Assembly (NCBI RefSeq): GCF_004117935.1 | Contig: NZ_SDOY01000159.1 | Span: 58,487-122,486, forward strand | Length of the DNA stretch: 64,000 nt | Direction of reading: 5' to 3' | From: Streptomyces roseicoloratus | GTDB lineage: Bacteria > Actinomycetota > Actinomycetes > Streptomycetales > Streptomycetaceae | Shown: positions 56,649 to 64,000 of the stretch, in pieces | Numbering within the stretch: the stretch's first letter is position 1 | Layout: every line of letters begins with the position of its first letter | Notes under the pieces: model-generated | What the model was told of the DNA's origin: nothing | Seen by the model: the letters and a program-made list of their open reading frames with translations, nothing else | Database searches by the model: none | Translations under genes and position numbers: made by a program

Positions 56649-57635
56649 TCAGATCCAGTGGCGCTCGCGCGCGAGGAGCGCGGCGTGTGCGCGGCTGGCC
56701 GCGCCGAGGGTGCGCAGCAGATCGGCCACGTGGCGCCGGTACGTGCGTACCGAGACGCCGAGGTCGCGGGCGCCGATCTCGTCCTTGCCGACCGTGCACA
56801 TGGACGCGAGGACCTGCCGCTCGATCTCGGACAGCCCGCCGTCGTCCGGCGCCACCACCTGCGAGAGGTCGAGGGAGGCGTCCCAGATCTTCTCGAAGAG
56901 CCGCTGGATGTTGTCGACAAGACCGGTCTCGCGGGTGAGGAGGGCGCCGCGGGAGGTGTCGGACGGGTCCTGCGGGATGATCGCCGTCTGCCGATCGAAG
57001 ATCAGTATCCGTTCCACGATGCTGTCCGCGACCTTGATCCTCGCCCCGTGTTGGGTGAGTTCCTGCAGGTAGGAAAGGGTCAGGGGATCCTTCGTGGCCT
57101 CCCGGAGCACCACGTTGCGCACCTGTACGCCGCGTCGCAGACAGCGAAGGTCCAGGGGGCGGGCGTAGTCGATGTCCTCCTGGGTGAGCCGGGTGTACGG
57201 CTCGACCGAGTCGACGTACTCCCGGGTGAAGAAGGCCAGGTCGTCCAGGCGGCCGCGGATCTGCTCCAGCGTTTCGAGCCGTTCGACCCCCGGCTGCTCC
57301 TCCTCGGTCGCGGCGGCCTCCGCCTCGAGCGCCGGGATCAGCCGGGACGTCTGGGTGACGTCCTGCAGTCTCTGGTGGATGTCCGAGACCTGCTGCTCGA
57401 TCAGCCGTCTTATCGCCACGGCGGGCGCGGTCGCGACGACCGCGCCGGACTCCTCGTCGTCCACCCGCACCATGCCCAGTTCCCCCAGCCGGCGAAGGGC
57501 TTCCTCGGTGTCGGCGGGCCGGGTGTGCAGCAGGAGGTCGAGGTCGTGGGCGGTGGTGCGGGGGTTGCGGAGGAAGTGGCGGTACACCCGTTCCTCGAGC
57601 GCCGAGATCCCCAGTGCCGACAGGTCGTTGTTCAC
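56649..57635 (-). CDS. TrmB/LuxR-type helix-turn-helix regulator
   Basis: A 328-residue regulator. The N-terminal region LGISALEERVYRHFLRNPRTTAHDLDLLLHTRPADTEEALRRLGELGMV is TrmB-like winged helix, the middle has the ligand-domain pattern of this Streptomyces family (RGVQVRNVVLREATKDPLTLSYLQELTQHGARIKVADSIVERILIFDRQTAIIPQDP), and the C-terminus is a LuxR-type HTH (LSEIERQVLASMCTVGKDEIGARDLGVSVRTYRRHVADLLRTLGAASR). It is divergent from the secreted protein at 58097, a possible target. Confidence 0.9.
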   Translation of the reverse strand: MNNDLSALGISALEERVYRHFLRNPRTTAHDLDLLLHTRPADTEEALRRLGELGMVRVDDEESGAVVATAPAVAIRRLIEQQVSDIHQRLQDVTQTSRLIPALEAEAAATEEEQPGVERLETLEQIRGRLDDLAFFTREYVDSVEPYTRLTQEDIDYARPLDLRCLRRGVQVRNVVLREATKDPLTLSYLQELTQHGARIKVADSIVERILIFDRQTAIIPQDPSDTSRGALLTRETGLVDNIQRLFEKIWDASLDLSQVVAPDDGGLSEIERQVLASMCTVGKDEIGARDLGVSVRTYRRHVADLLRTLGAASRAHAALLARERHWI

Positions 57636-58096
57636 GCTCTTCTCCCCCCTACGTCAGCATCCGCACCGGGTTGCGGTGGTCAGCCGTGGCCTGGTGAGTA
57701 GGCAGCCTAAGAGGTATTGATCTGGTAAAGGAACCGTAATCTTCTGCACTCCTTGTGATTCACATCACGCGCCGAATGCTGCATGTGAACCGGTATGCCC
57801 GGCCTCTCGACCCCCGCCCGGTCGCCGGAGGCACACCAACCCCTGGGCCGCGTGCACAGCGGGGGCGGCAGCCGCGGCCGCACGGTCCGGCCGCGACGTA
57901 CCGGCCGGGTCCCCTTCGCGAAATGGCCGAATCGCTCGACGAAGGCACACCTGTTCGGCCAAGCTGTCCTCAACACGCCCTCACTCACGGCGCGTTGAGT
58001 GACAACTGCACGAACGGCACCACCGGCACCACCCGCACCACCCGCATCACCCGCATCACCCGCACCATCAACTGCACACAGACATCCGGGGGAAAC
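57636..58096. other. 461-bp intergenic region between regulator and secreted-protein gene
   Basis: An AT-richer block at 57705-57785, with GTGATTCACATCACG (57749-57763), probably carries the divergent promoters. At 58021-58066 there is a run of nine-base ACCCGCAYC-type repeats just before the secreted-protein gene. No small gene is evident. Confidence 0.6.
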
Positions 58097-58645
58097 ATGG
58101 CAGGTATCGCCCAGCGCTGGTCCGCGCGCATAGCAGGCGCGACGGCCGCGGCCGCACTGATCTTCGTCGGCACGACGGGCACCGCGTCCGCCGTGACCGG
58201 ACCCACCCCGACCCCGCCGTCGATCCAGGTCGACGAGACCGCGAACTACGCCGTGGTCGCGACCCCGCACCCGGACACCACCGGCTGCAACGGCTACAAG
58301 GTGACCGGATCCGGCACCGTCACCGGCATCCCGACCACCAACGGCACGTGGACCCAGACCGAGACGGCCTGCACCGCGACGACCCCCGGCGCGTGGGACA
58401 TCAAGGGCACGGCGACCCTCGCCGAGCCCGACGGCGACAAGCTCGTCATCAGCTACGCCCTCACCGCGCCCCTGACCTCGGACACCACGGTCCACCCGTC
58501 CGGCACCTGGTCGATCGTCTACGGCGTCGGCCAGTACGAGGAGGCCACCGGCGGCGGCACGATGAACGCCACCGTCAACCTCCTCGACCACGACCACGTC
58601 ACCTGCAAGCTGGTCGGCTCCTTCCGGTACAAGTGGCAGATCTGA
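58097..58645 (+). CDS. Secreted protein of unknown function
   Basis: A 182-residue exported protein. The signal peptide is RWSARIAGATAAAALIFVGTTGTASA with AxA cleavage near residue 32. The mature part is Thr/Gly-rich beta structure (VTGSGTVTGIPTTNGTWTQTETAC, DKLVISYALTAPLTSDTTVHPSGTWSIVYG) with three cysteines. I do not recognise the family. The ATG has GGGGGAAA upstream, and a strong terminator follows. Confidence 0.82.
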   Translation: MAGIAQRWSARIAGATAAAALIFVGTTGTASAVTGPTPTPPSIQVDETANYAVVATPHPDTTGCNGYKVTGSGTVTGIPTTNGTWTQTETACTATTPGAWDIKGTATLAEPDGDKLVISYALTAPLTSDTTVHPSGTWSIVYGVGQYEEATGGGTMNATVNLLDHDHVTCKLVGSFRYKWQI

Positions 58646-58662
58646 CGGTTCGCCAACCTCGC

Positions 58663-58696
58663 GGCGGGGCCGGTGCGTACGCGCACCGGCCCCGCC
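58663..58696. terminator. Perfect 15-bp hairpin terminator
   Basis: GGCGGGGCCGGTGCG and CGCACCGGCCCCGCC pair exactly around TACG, 18 bp after the secreted-protein stop. The remaining 275 bp to the next gene (58697-58971) shows no gene. Confidence 0.92.
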
Positions 58697-58971
58697 TCTC
58701 GTACACCTGAGGCCGGAGGGGTCGGGGCCGGAGCCGTGGCCGAGGCGGAGGTGTCGGCCGGCCGAATCGGGTCGCGTGTCGCCGGTTCGCGGCCGACACG
58801 CCGTGGTTTCGGCTGTTCGAGGGGCGAGGCGGCGGCGATCAGGTGAACACGGCCCCTCCCGCGAGACCGCCACGGCGGGACGGCGTTGTCCTTGTGCCCT
58901 CCCGTGCCTCGAGGCACCCGGAGTCGTACACCGGACCTTGCGGCGCGACACTCCAAGCGAAGGACAAGTCG

Positions 58972-59597
58972 ATGACGCTGTTCCATCGGATCGCGCGGCG
59001 GACCGCGCCTCTGGCCGCGATGCTGGGAACCAGCTTCGGACTTCCGCTGGCGGTCGGCGCCACCCCGGCGCACGCCGTACCGCAGCTCGAAGTCTCCAAG
59101 TTCCATTCGGGCTCCTTCGCCCGAGGCGGAACCGGACCTACCGCTTCTCGGTGACCAACCGAAGCGTCTCCGACCCCACCACCGGAACGGTCACGCTCAC
59201 CGATGTGCTTCCGCAGGGACTCACGGTCAACTCGACCCATTCCCACGCCTCCTGGGACTGCGACGTCTCCCTGTCGAGCGTGACCTGTACCAACGACACG
59301 GTCGTACAGCCGTTCCAGTCCTACCCGCTCCTCGAACTGAACGTGAACGTCGCCGAGGACGCCCCCTGCACCGTCACCAACACGGTCACCCTCTCCGGAG
59401 GGGGCAGCGACGCGGCGTCCGCGAGCGACTCCACGACCATCACCGGCGGCGACTGCGACACGCCGGCCCCCGTCCCCGACGAGGGCAACGGATCGATCCT
59501 GCCGATCGACCTCGGCGGCGTCCTCACGATGTTCAACAACATCTCCACCAACAACAACATCAACAGCCCCGGCGCGTCCAACTCCAGCCGCCGGTAG
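58972..59597 (+). pseudogene. Secreted DUF11-like repeat protein interrupted by a frameshift
   Basis: ATG 58972 encodes a signal peptide (FHRIARRTAPLAAMLGTSFG ... AHAVPQLEV) and then SKFHSGSFARGG, where the frame runs to a stop at 59152. From about 59128 the next frame continues the protein as NRTYRFSVTNRS and VTLTDVLPQGLTVNSTHSHA, a DUF11/CARDB-like beta-sandwich, to a stop at 59597. Restoring one base near 59122-59130 would give one protein of about 208 residues. It is either a recent mutation or a sequencing error. Confidence 0.8.
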
Positions 59598-59805
59598 TCC
59601 GGAACGGCCACTCCCTGACATGCGCACGGTCACCGCGGCTTCGCCATGAAGGCCATGAAGGCTGATGGCCCCCCCATAGGGGCCGGCCGGCCTGGGCCTT
59701 CGACGTGAAGGCCCGCGGCCTGCCCCGCGCCGTACGCGGGGCAGGCGCGGGGCAGGCGCGGGGCAGGCGCGGGGTGCGCGGCAGGCGCGCCCGGCGGGTC
59801 AGGGC
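59598..59805. repeat. GC-rich gap with GCAGGCGCGGGG direct repeats
   Basis: Four copies of a 12-bp GCAGGCGCGGGG-like unit lie at about 59741-59790, before the convergent end of the sacsin-like gene. Confidence 0.6.
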
Positions 59806-62800
59806 TCAGTCGAACCAGCGGTCCCGGGCCAGTTCCGCCGTGCGGGACGGGTCCTCCAGGAGGGCCGCCACCTCGAAGCGGCGGGGCCACTGGCCCGCGG
59901 CCCAGGCCAGGCCCGCCGCGACGCCCTCCAGGGTCGCGGCGTGGACGACGCCGTCCGCGGTGCGGCGCCAGTCCAGTTCGACGCCCGCGGCCCGCAGTTC
60001 CTCGTGCTCGACGTACGTGGCCGGGGTCGCCGGGCCGAGCAGCGCGTGCACCGACGGCGGGACCTCGTGTTCCTCGCCGACCGTCGTCACCTCCGCCTCC
60101 ACCGTCTCGCTCAGCCGGCGGACCTGGAACAGCTCGGCCAGGTCCGCCGCGCGGGACGGCGCCACCGGCAGCAGCGGCAGACCGGACGCGAGCGGCAGCA
60201 GGTCGGGCGCGTCCGCGACCAGCGCCTCCGCCGCGTCGACCACCACCAGCGCGCCGTCCACGACCGCCCGCAGCTCGTCGGGCAGCGTGACCTGCTCGGG
60301 GTCGAGGTCGGCGAGCGCCGTGTACAGGGCGTGCAGCTGCGCGCCCGACACCTCGCGGTCCGGGTCGGCGAGCCGGCCCAGGAGCTCGGCGGCGCCGCCC
60401 GGCTCGTCCAGGAGGGCCGCGACGGACGTGCGGACGCCGAGCGCCCGCAGCACCTGCTCGTCCTCGAACCCGGTCGCGTCCGCGGAGTCGTACAGGCCGA
60501 TGAGCAGCGGGTCCGTGCCCGCGGCCCGGAGTCCGGCCGGACGGCGGCCGTCGAGCACGGGGTGGTCACGCAGCCACCACGCGGTGTACGGACGGACCGT
60601 CTCCGTCGTGCCGTCGGGCAGCAGCACCCGTACGGGCTGGGTCAGGGCGTCCCGCAGCGGCGGCTTCGCGAGCAGCGCGAGCGCCCGCGGCCAGGCGTCG
60701 TCGTCGACCAGGTCCAGGTCCCGTACGGCCACGATCTCGGTCGCCACCGGCGGCACCGGCGTCTCCGGCAGCCGGTCCAGGACGTCCTCGCACCACACGT
60801 CGACGGCGTCGAGCAGACCCGCGTCGTCGGGCTCCGCGAAATCGCCCTCGCGCGGCTCCAGTTCGTCCGGGTCGAGGACCAGGTCGGCGGCCCGCACCAG
60901 CTGGAAGTCCGCGAGCACGCCGCACGCGGCGAGCGGCTGCCCGCCCCAGCGTCCGGCCAGCTCCGCGTCCACGAAGGCGAGTTCGCCCTCGCGCATCACG
61001 GAAGCGAACGCCGAGCCGGGCAGCACGAGTTCACCGGCGGGCGCGAGCTCGCCGTCCTCGTCGGGCAGCGCCAGCGCGCCCAGCCACGGCTCGTCGCCGG
61101 GCGCCAGGTCCGCGTCCCGTACGAGGGCGAGGACGGTCTCGGCGAGCTCGTCCGCGTCCAGGGTGTCGGCGTCCTCGTCCCAGATCTCGCCCGCGTCGAG
61201 GGAGGCGGCGACCGCCGCCCGTACCTGCGGCGTGGTGAGCACCGCGCGCGGGGTCGCCGGTACGGCGCCGAGCTTCTCCAGGATCGGGTGGGCGGCGTCC
61301 GGGTGGGCGACCTTCAGGCCGAGCCGGGCCAGGTCGACCGGCGTGTGTTCCTGCGGCAGCAGGACCTGACGGGGGCCGATGGTGGTGCGGATCCGGGCGG
61401 CGGGCGAAGCGGCGCCGTCCGCCCCGTCCTGATCCTGGTCCCGGTCCTGGTCCCGGTCCTCGCCCTGTCCGGGGCGGGCCGCCCCGCGCCCGGTGAGGAC
61501 GTCGTCCACGAGGATGTCGTCCGCGAGGACGTCGTCGGCGAGGACGCTCTCGGTGAGGATGCTCTCGGTGAGGATGCCCTCGGGGAATTCCCCGAGCCCC
61601 CCGGCGCTCCCGAAGGCCCCGCCCGACGCGGCCACGTCCTCCGCGCCCATCAGCGGTACCGGCAGGCCCGAGAGCCGGTCCGGGTCGACGCCCGCGAGCG
61701 AGTCGTACAGCCGCCACCACCACCGCGGGCTGCGGTCCACGCCCGCGAGCCGGTCCACCGCCTCCGTCAGCGGCAGCCGGCCCACGCCGAGCGTGCGCAG
61801 CTCCGTACGGCGCTCCAGGCCGGCCGGCAGCAGCGTCGGGAACACCTCCGCGAGGACCTCCACGGTCTCCGCGCCCGCGCCCTCGACGACCTCCGCCTCG
61901 ATCGGCCGCAGCGCCGGCAGGTCCTCGGAGGCGGCGGCCGGCGCCAGGAACGCCACGCGCGGCAGCCGTTCGAGGACGGCGGCGCGCAGGTGCCCGTCCA
62001 GGACGCCCTTGCCGAGCGGGCCGGGCACGAGGCCGAGGGTACCGGTGGTGACCGGCACCCACTCGGCGAGCAGCTCCGCGTACGCGTCGGCGGCCCGCTC
62101 CACCAGGAAGTCGGTGAGCGGCCCGGGCGCCGGGTGGCGGCGGGCGGTGTCCAGCGGGAAGGAGGCGATGAGCAGGGCGGGGATGCCGAGGGGCTCGTCG
62201 GTGGGCGTGGGGGCGTGGACGACGGGCGCGGTGCGCGGGAACTGCGGCGCGCCGTCGGCGTCCACGGGTACGGCCCAGGTGACCGACCAGTGCGGGCGCA
62301 GGCGTTCCTCGACGGGCCGGTCCTTGAGCAGGGCCGGGTCGAGCGGTCCGCCGTGGCTGACGGTGCGCCAGCGGCGCGGGCCGGGAAGGGCGTCGGGGGC
62401 GGTGTCGGCGATGTGGACGTAGCCGCCCTCGGTGCTGCGAGTGAGGGTGCGGACGGCGCCGTCCGCCGTCTCGACGACGACCTCGGTGAGGCCGGGCAGG
62501 GTGAGGAGGAGGGCGTCGTCGACGGCCGCGAGCAGCCGCTCGGCGAGGTCGACGGCGGCGGCGTCGCGCAGCGGCAGGACGACGACCGTGTCGTAGCCGT
62601 CGGGAGCGGTGCCCTCGGCGGGCAGCGGAAGCCGGAGCAGCGGTACGTGTCCGTCGCGGCGGCGCAGTTCGTCGCCGAGTCCCGGGCTGTGCCGGGCGGT
62701 CTCGGCGGCGAGGGTACGGGCCTCGGCGAGGGACCAGCGGACGCCGCCGTGGCGGCCGAGGACGGCGGGCTCGTCGGTGACGGCGAGCACGGCGGCGAAG

Positions 62801-63189
62801 CCGACGCCGAACCGGCCGACGGCGCCGGTGTCGCGCTCGGTGCGCTTGGCGGAGGCGCGGAGGGTGGACAGCGACTCGACGCCGGCGGCGTCGAGGGGGG
62901 CGCCGGTGTTGGCTGCGGCGAGGACGGCGGGGCCGTCGGCGTCGGCGGGGTGGAGGGTGAGGCGGAGCCGGCCGGTGACGCCGGCGCGGCGGGCGGCGTC
63001 GGCGGCGTTCTGGGCGAGTTCGACGACGAGGCGGTCGCGGTAGCCGCCGAGGACGAGGTCCTCCTCGGCGTTGGCGTCCTCCCGGAAGCGGGCCGGGCCC
63101 GCACCCCACGCGTCGAGCACGCCCCTGCGGAGCCGTGCGGTACCGAAGGGGTCGGTTCCGTCGGTCGACGTCCTGACGCTGACGCTCAC
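59806..63189 (-). CDS. Large sacsin/HSP90-type ATPase-domain protein
   Basis: An 1127-residue protein. The N-terminal 250 residues are a GHKL ATPase of the sacsin type: LVVELAQNAADAARRAGVTG (Asn of the ATP site), AANTGAPLDAAGVESLSTLRAS and GAVGRFGVGFAAVLAVTDEP. The rest is long and mostly helical with no recognised enzyme domain. An acidic, Gln/Asp/Arg-repeat insert (ILTESILTESVLADDVLADD ... QDRDQDQDG) lies near residues 540-600. Similar large proteins occur singly in Streptomyces; a chaperone role is inferred from the ATPase domain. GTG 63189 gives the usual start. Confidence 0.88.
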   Translation of the reverse strand: MSVSVRTSTDGTDPFGTARLRRGVLDAWGAGPARFREDANAEEDLVLGGYRDRLVVELAQNAADAARRAGVTGRLRLTLHPADADGPAVLAAANTGAPLDAAGVESLSTLRASAKRTERDTGAVGRFGVGFAAVLAVTDEPAVLGRHGGVRWSLAEARTLAAETARHSPGLGDELRRRDGHVPLLRLPLPAEGTAPDGYDTVVVLPLRDAAAVDLAERLLAAVDDALLLTLPGLTEVVVETADGAVRTLTRSTEGGYVHIADTAPDALPGPRRWRTVSHGGPLDPALLKDRPVEERLRPHWSVTWAVPVDADGAPQFPRTAPVVHAPTPTDEPLGIPALLIASFPLDTARRHPAPGPLTDFLVERAADAYAELLAEWVPVTTGTLGLVPGPLGKGVLDGHLRAAVLERLPRVAFLAPAAASEDLPALRPIEAEVVEGAGAETVEVLAEVFPTLLPAGLERRTELRTLGVGRLPLTEAVDRLAGVDRSPRWWWRLYDSLAGVDPDRLSGLPVPLMGAEDVAASGGAFGSAGGLGEFPEGILTESILTESVLADDVLADDILVDDVLTGRGAARPGQGEDRDQDRDQDQDGADGAASPAARIRTTIGPRQVLLPQEHTPVDLARLGLKVAHPDAAHPILEKLGAVPATPRAVLTTPQVRAAVAASLDAGEIWDEDADTLDADELAETVLALVRDADLAPGDEPWLGALALPDEDGELAPAGELVLPGSAFASVMREGELAFVDAELAGRWGGQPLAACGVLADFQLVRAADLVLDPDELEPREGDFAEPDDAGLLDAVDVWCEDVLDRLPETPVPPVATEIVAVRDLDLVDDDAWPRALALLAKPPLRDALTQPVRVLLPDGTTETVRPYTAWWLRDHPVLDGRRPAGLRAAGTDPLLIGLYDSADATGFEDEQVLRALGVRTSVAALLDEPGGAAELLGRLADPDREVSGAQLHALYTALADLDPEQVTLPDELRAVVDGALVVVDAAEALVADAPDLLPLASGLPLLPVAPSRAADLAELFQVRRLSETVEAEVTTVGEEHEVPPSVHALLGPATPATYVEHEELRAAGVELDWRRTADGVVHAATLEGVAAGLAWAAGQWPRRFEVAALLEDPSRTAELARDRWFD

Positions 63190-63360
63190 GTCTGACTCCA
63201 CTCTGCGGTACGGGGAACTGGCCGGTGCCCGAAGGTACCGTGCCCCGCCCTGCCCCGACGCCGGGGGCACGTCCGCCCCCGGGGGCGCGCGGAGGCACCA
63301 ACGCGCCGGGAGCACACTCCGCCCCGCAGCGCCGCCCCGTTCCCGGGCGCCGCCCTGTTC

Positions 63361-63474
63361 CCGGGCGGCACTTGCCCGGGCGACACTTGCCCGGGCGGCA
63401 CTTGCCCGGGCGGCACTTGCCCGGGCGACACTTGCCCGGGCGGCACTTGCCCGGGCGGCACTTGCCCGGGCGAC
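63361..63474. repeat. Seven tandem 15-bp units with CCCGGG centre
   Basis: Units of CTTGCCCGGGCGGCA, with GGC/GAC variation, repeat from 63361 to about 63474. Each contains the palindrome GCCCGGGC. Confidence 0.93.
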
Positions 63475-63575
63475 GCCCGGCCGCACCCGAACCCTGCCGG
63501 GCCGTCTGGACGGCACCTGGTCCGGGCGGCGCCCCACAGGCCGGTACGGGGGGCGCGCCCGCCGTCGCGATCGAG

Positions 63576-64000
63576 GCCCGCCGGTGGGGCCGTGCCCGCC
63601 CTCTCGTTGCGGGACCCCGCCAGTGCCCGCACCCGCCGCCCCAATGAGACCTCGGCCCGCGGGGCAGCGCCCGCCCTCTCGTTGCGGGACCCCGCCAGTG
63701 CCCGCACCCGCAGCCCCAATGAGACCTCAGCCCGCGGGGCCGTGCCCGCCCTCTCGTTGCGAGGCCCCGCCGGCGCCCGCACCCGCCGCCCCAATGAAAC
63801 CTCGGCCCGTAGGGCCGTGCCCGTCGGCTCGTCGCGAGGCCCCGCCGATGTCCGCACCCGCAGCCCCGATCAGACCTCAGCCCATGGGGCCGTGCCCGCC
63901 CTCTCGTTGCGGGACCCCGCCGGGGCCCGCACCCGCCGCCCCAATGAGACCTCGGCCCGTGGGGTCGTGCCCGTCGTCTCGTTGTGGGCATTCGTCCCGC
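63576..64000. repeat. 75-bp tandem repeat array continuing past the right edge
   Basis: The block CTCTCGTTGCGGGACCCCGC recurs at 63601, 63676, 63751 (variant), 63826 (variant), 63901 and 63976 (variant), exactly 75 bp apart. Other parts of each unit, such as CCCCAATGAGACCTC, are also conserved. The array continues beyond the window. Confidence 0.93.

Larger units (their letters stand above)
63190..64000. other. 811-bp region upstream of the sacsin-like gene, mostly repeats
   Basis: After about 170 bp that should hold the promoter, two tandem arrays follow: 15-bp units at 63361-63474 and 75-bp units from about 63576 to the window edge. Both periods are multiples of three, so long open frames appear, but codon use and composition do not look like a gene. 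Confidence 0.7.

Noticed and set aside
63186..63857. Frame encoding a 25-residue repeat protein
   Set aside because: It arises because the 75-bp array stays open; the units read equally well in other frames and no start with a ribosome site is convincing.
61031..63991. Minus-strand frame of 986 codons beside the sacsin-like gene
   Set aside because: Arg/Pro-rich shadow of the real gene in another frame, extended by the repeat arrays, whose period is a multiple of three.
1..64000. tRNA or rRNA genes
   Set aside because: No tRNA T-loop plus acceptor pattern or rRNA signature was noticed on reading; a covariance-model search was not possible here.

Overview
The window is very GC-rich actinobacterial DNA. 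Strong third-position GC, frequent GTG and TTG starts, ATGA or GTGA stop-start overlaps, a gamma-butyrolactone (GBL) signalling set, DUF5753-type XRE and DUF6879 genes and many Streptomyces-typical small proteins point to a Streptomyces or close relative. No rRNA, tRNA or CRISPR array was recognised.

Layout. 1-6.5 kb: a truncated acyl-CoA ligase reading out of the left edge, an NTF2-like protein, and a three-gene set (unknown protein, MoxR-type AAA+ ATPase, metallopeptidase-like/VWA protein). 6.5-18.7 kb: a candidate biosynthetic cluster. On the minus strand lie two SMR pumps, a nucleoside deaminase, a DsbA-like protein, an FkbO/Hyg5-type chorismatase, an LLM oxidoreductase and an MFS exporter. 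On the plus strand lie a MarR regulator, then adenylation enzyme, carrier protein, EctC-like cupin, acyl-CoA dehydrogenase, transglutaminase-like protein, arylmalonate-decarboxylase-like protein and a small unknown. 19-24 kb: a transposase-derived protein, two TetR/ScbR-type regulators, an SDR reductase and an AfsA-type GBL synthase carrying a TTA codon. Related ARE-like sites lie before the transposase-derived gene and in the receptor/synthase promoter. I read 6.5-24 kb as one signalling-controlled cluster with an unknown product.

24-31.3 kb: a tightly coupled catabolic operon (TIGR03084 protein, AtuA, carboxyltransferase, biotin carboxylase, acyl-CoA dehydrogenase). Its promoter shares a 20-bp palindrome and flanking bases with the promoter of the ligase at the left edge, so both are probably one regulon. 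31.5-41.3 kb: housekeeping and accessory genes, including a DMT exporter with divergent LysR regulator, a PD-(D/E)XK-like protein plus truncated copy, a large FAD/Fe-S oxidoreductase, serC, a surface beta-propeller protein and an SGNH hydrolase. 41.5-45.6 kb: an insertion scar. Two pieces of a minus-strand aldo/keto reductase flank a resolvase remnant, an XRE/DUF6879 set and an intact aldo/keto reductase copy.

45.6-64 kb: mostly chromosomal genes (thpR, GNAT, lamin-tail protein, MFS with MarR, NCS2 purine permease, P-type ATPase, GOLPH3-like protein, TrmB/LuxR regulator, secreted proteins, a large sacsin-like ATPase). Among them are a glycosyltransferase remnant and a frameshifted secreted-protein gene. 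Short tandem repeats (6, 15, 33, 75 and 93 bp periods) are unusually common; the 93-bp one is an exact in-frame duplication inside a gene.
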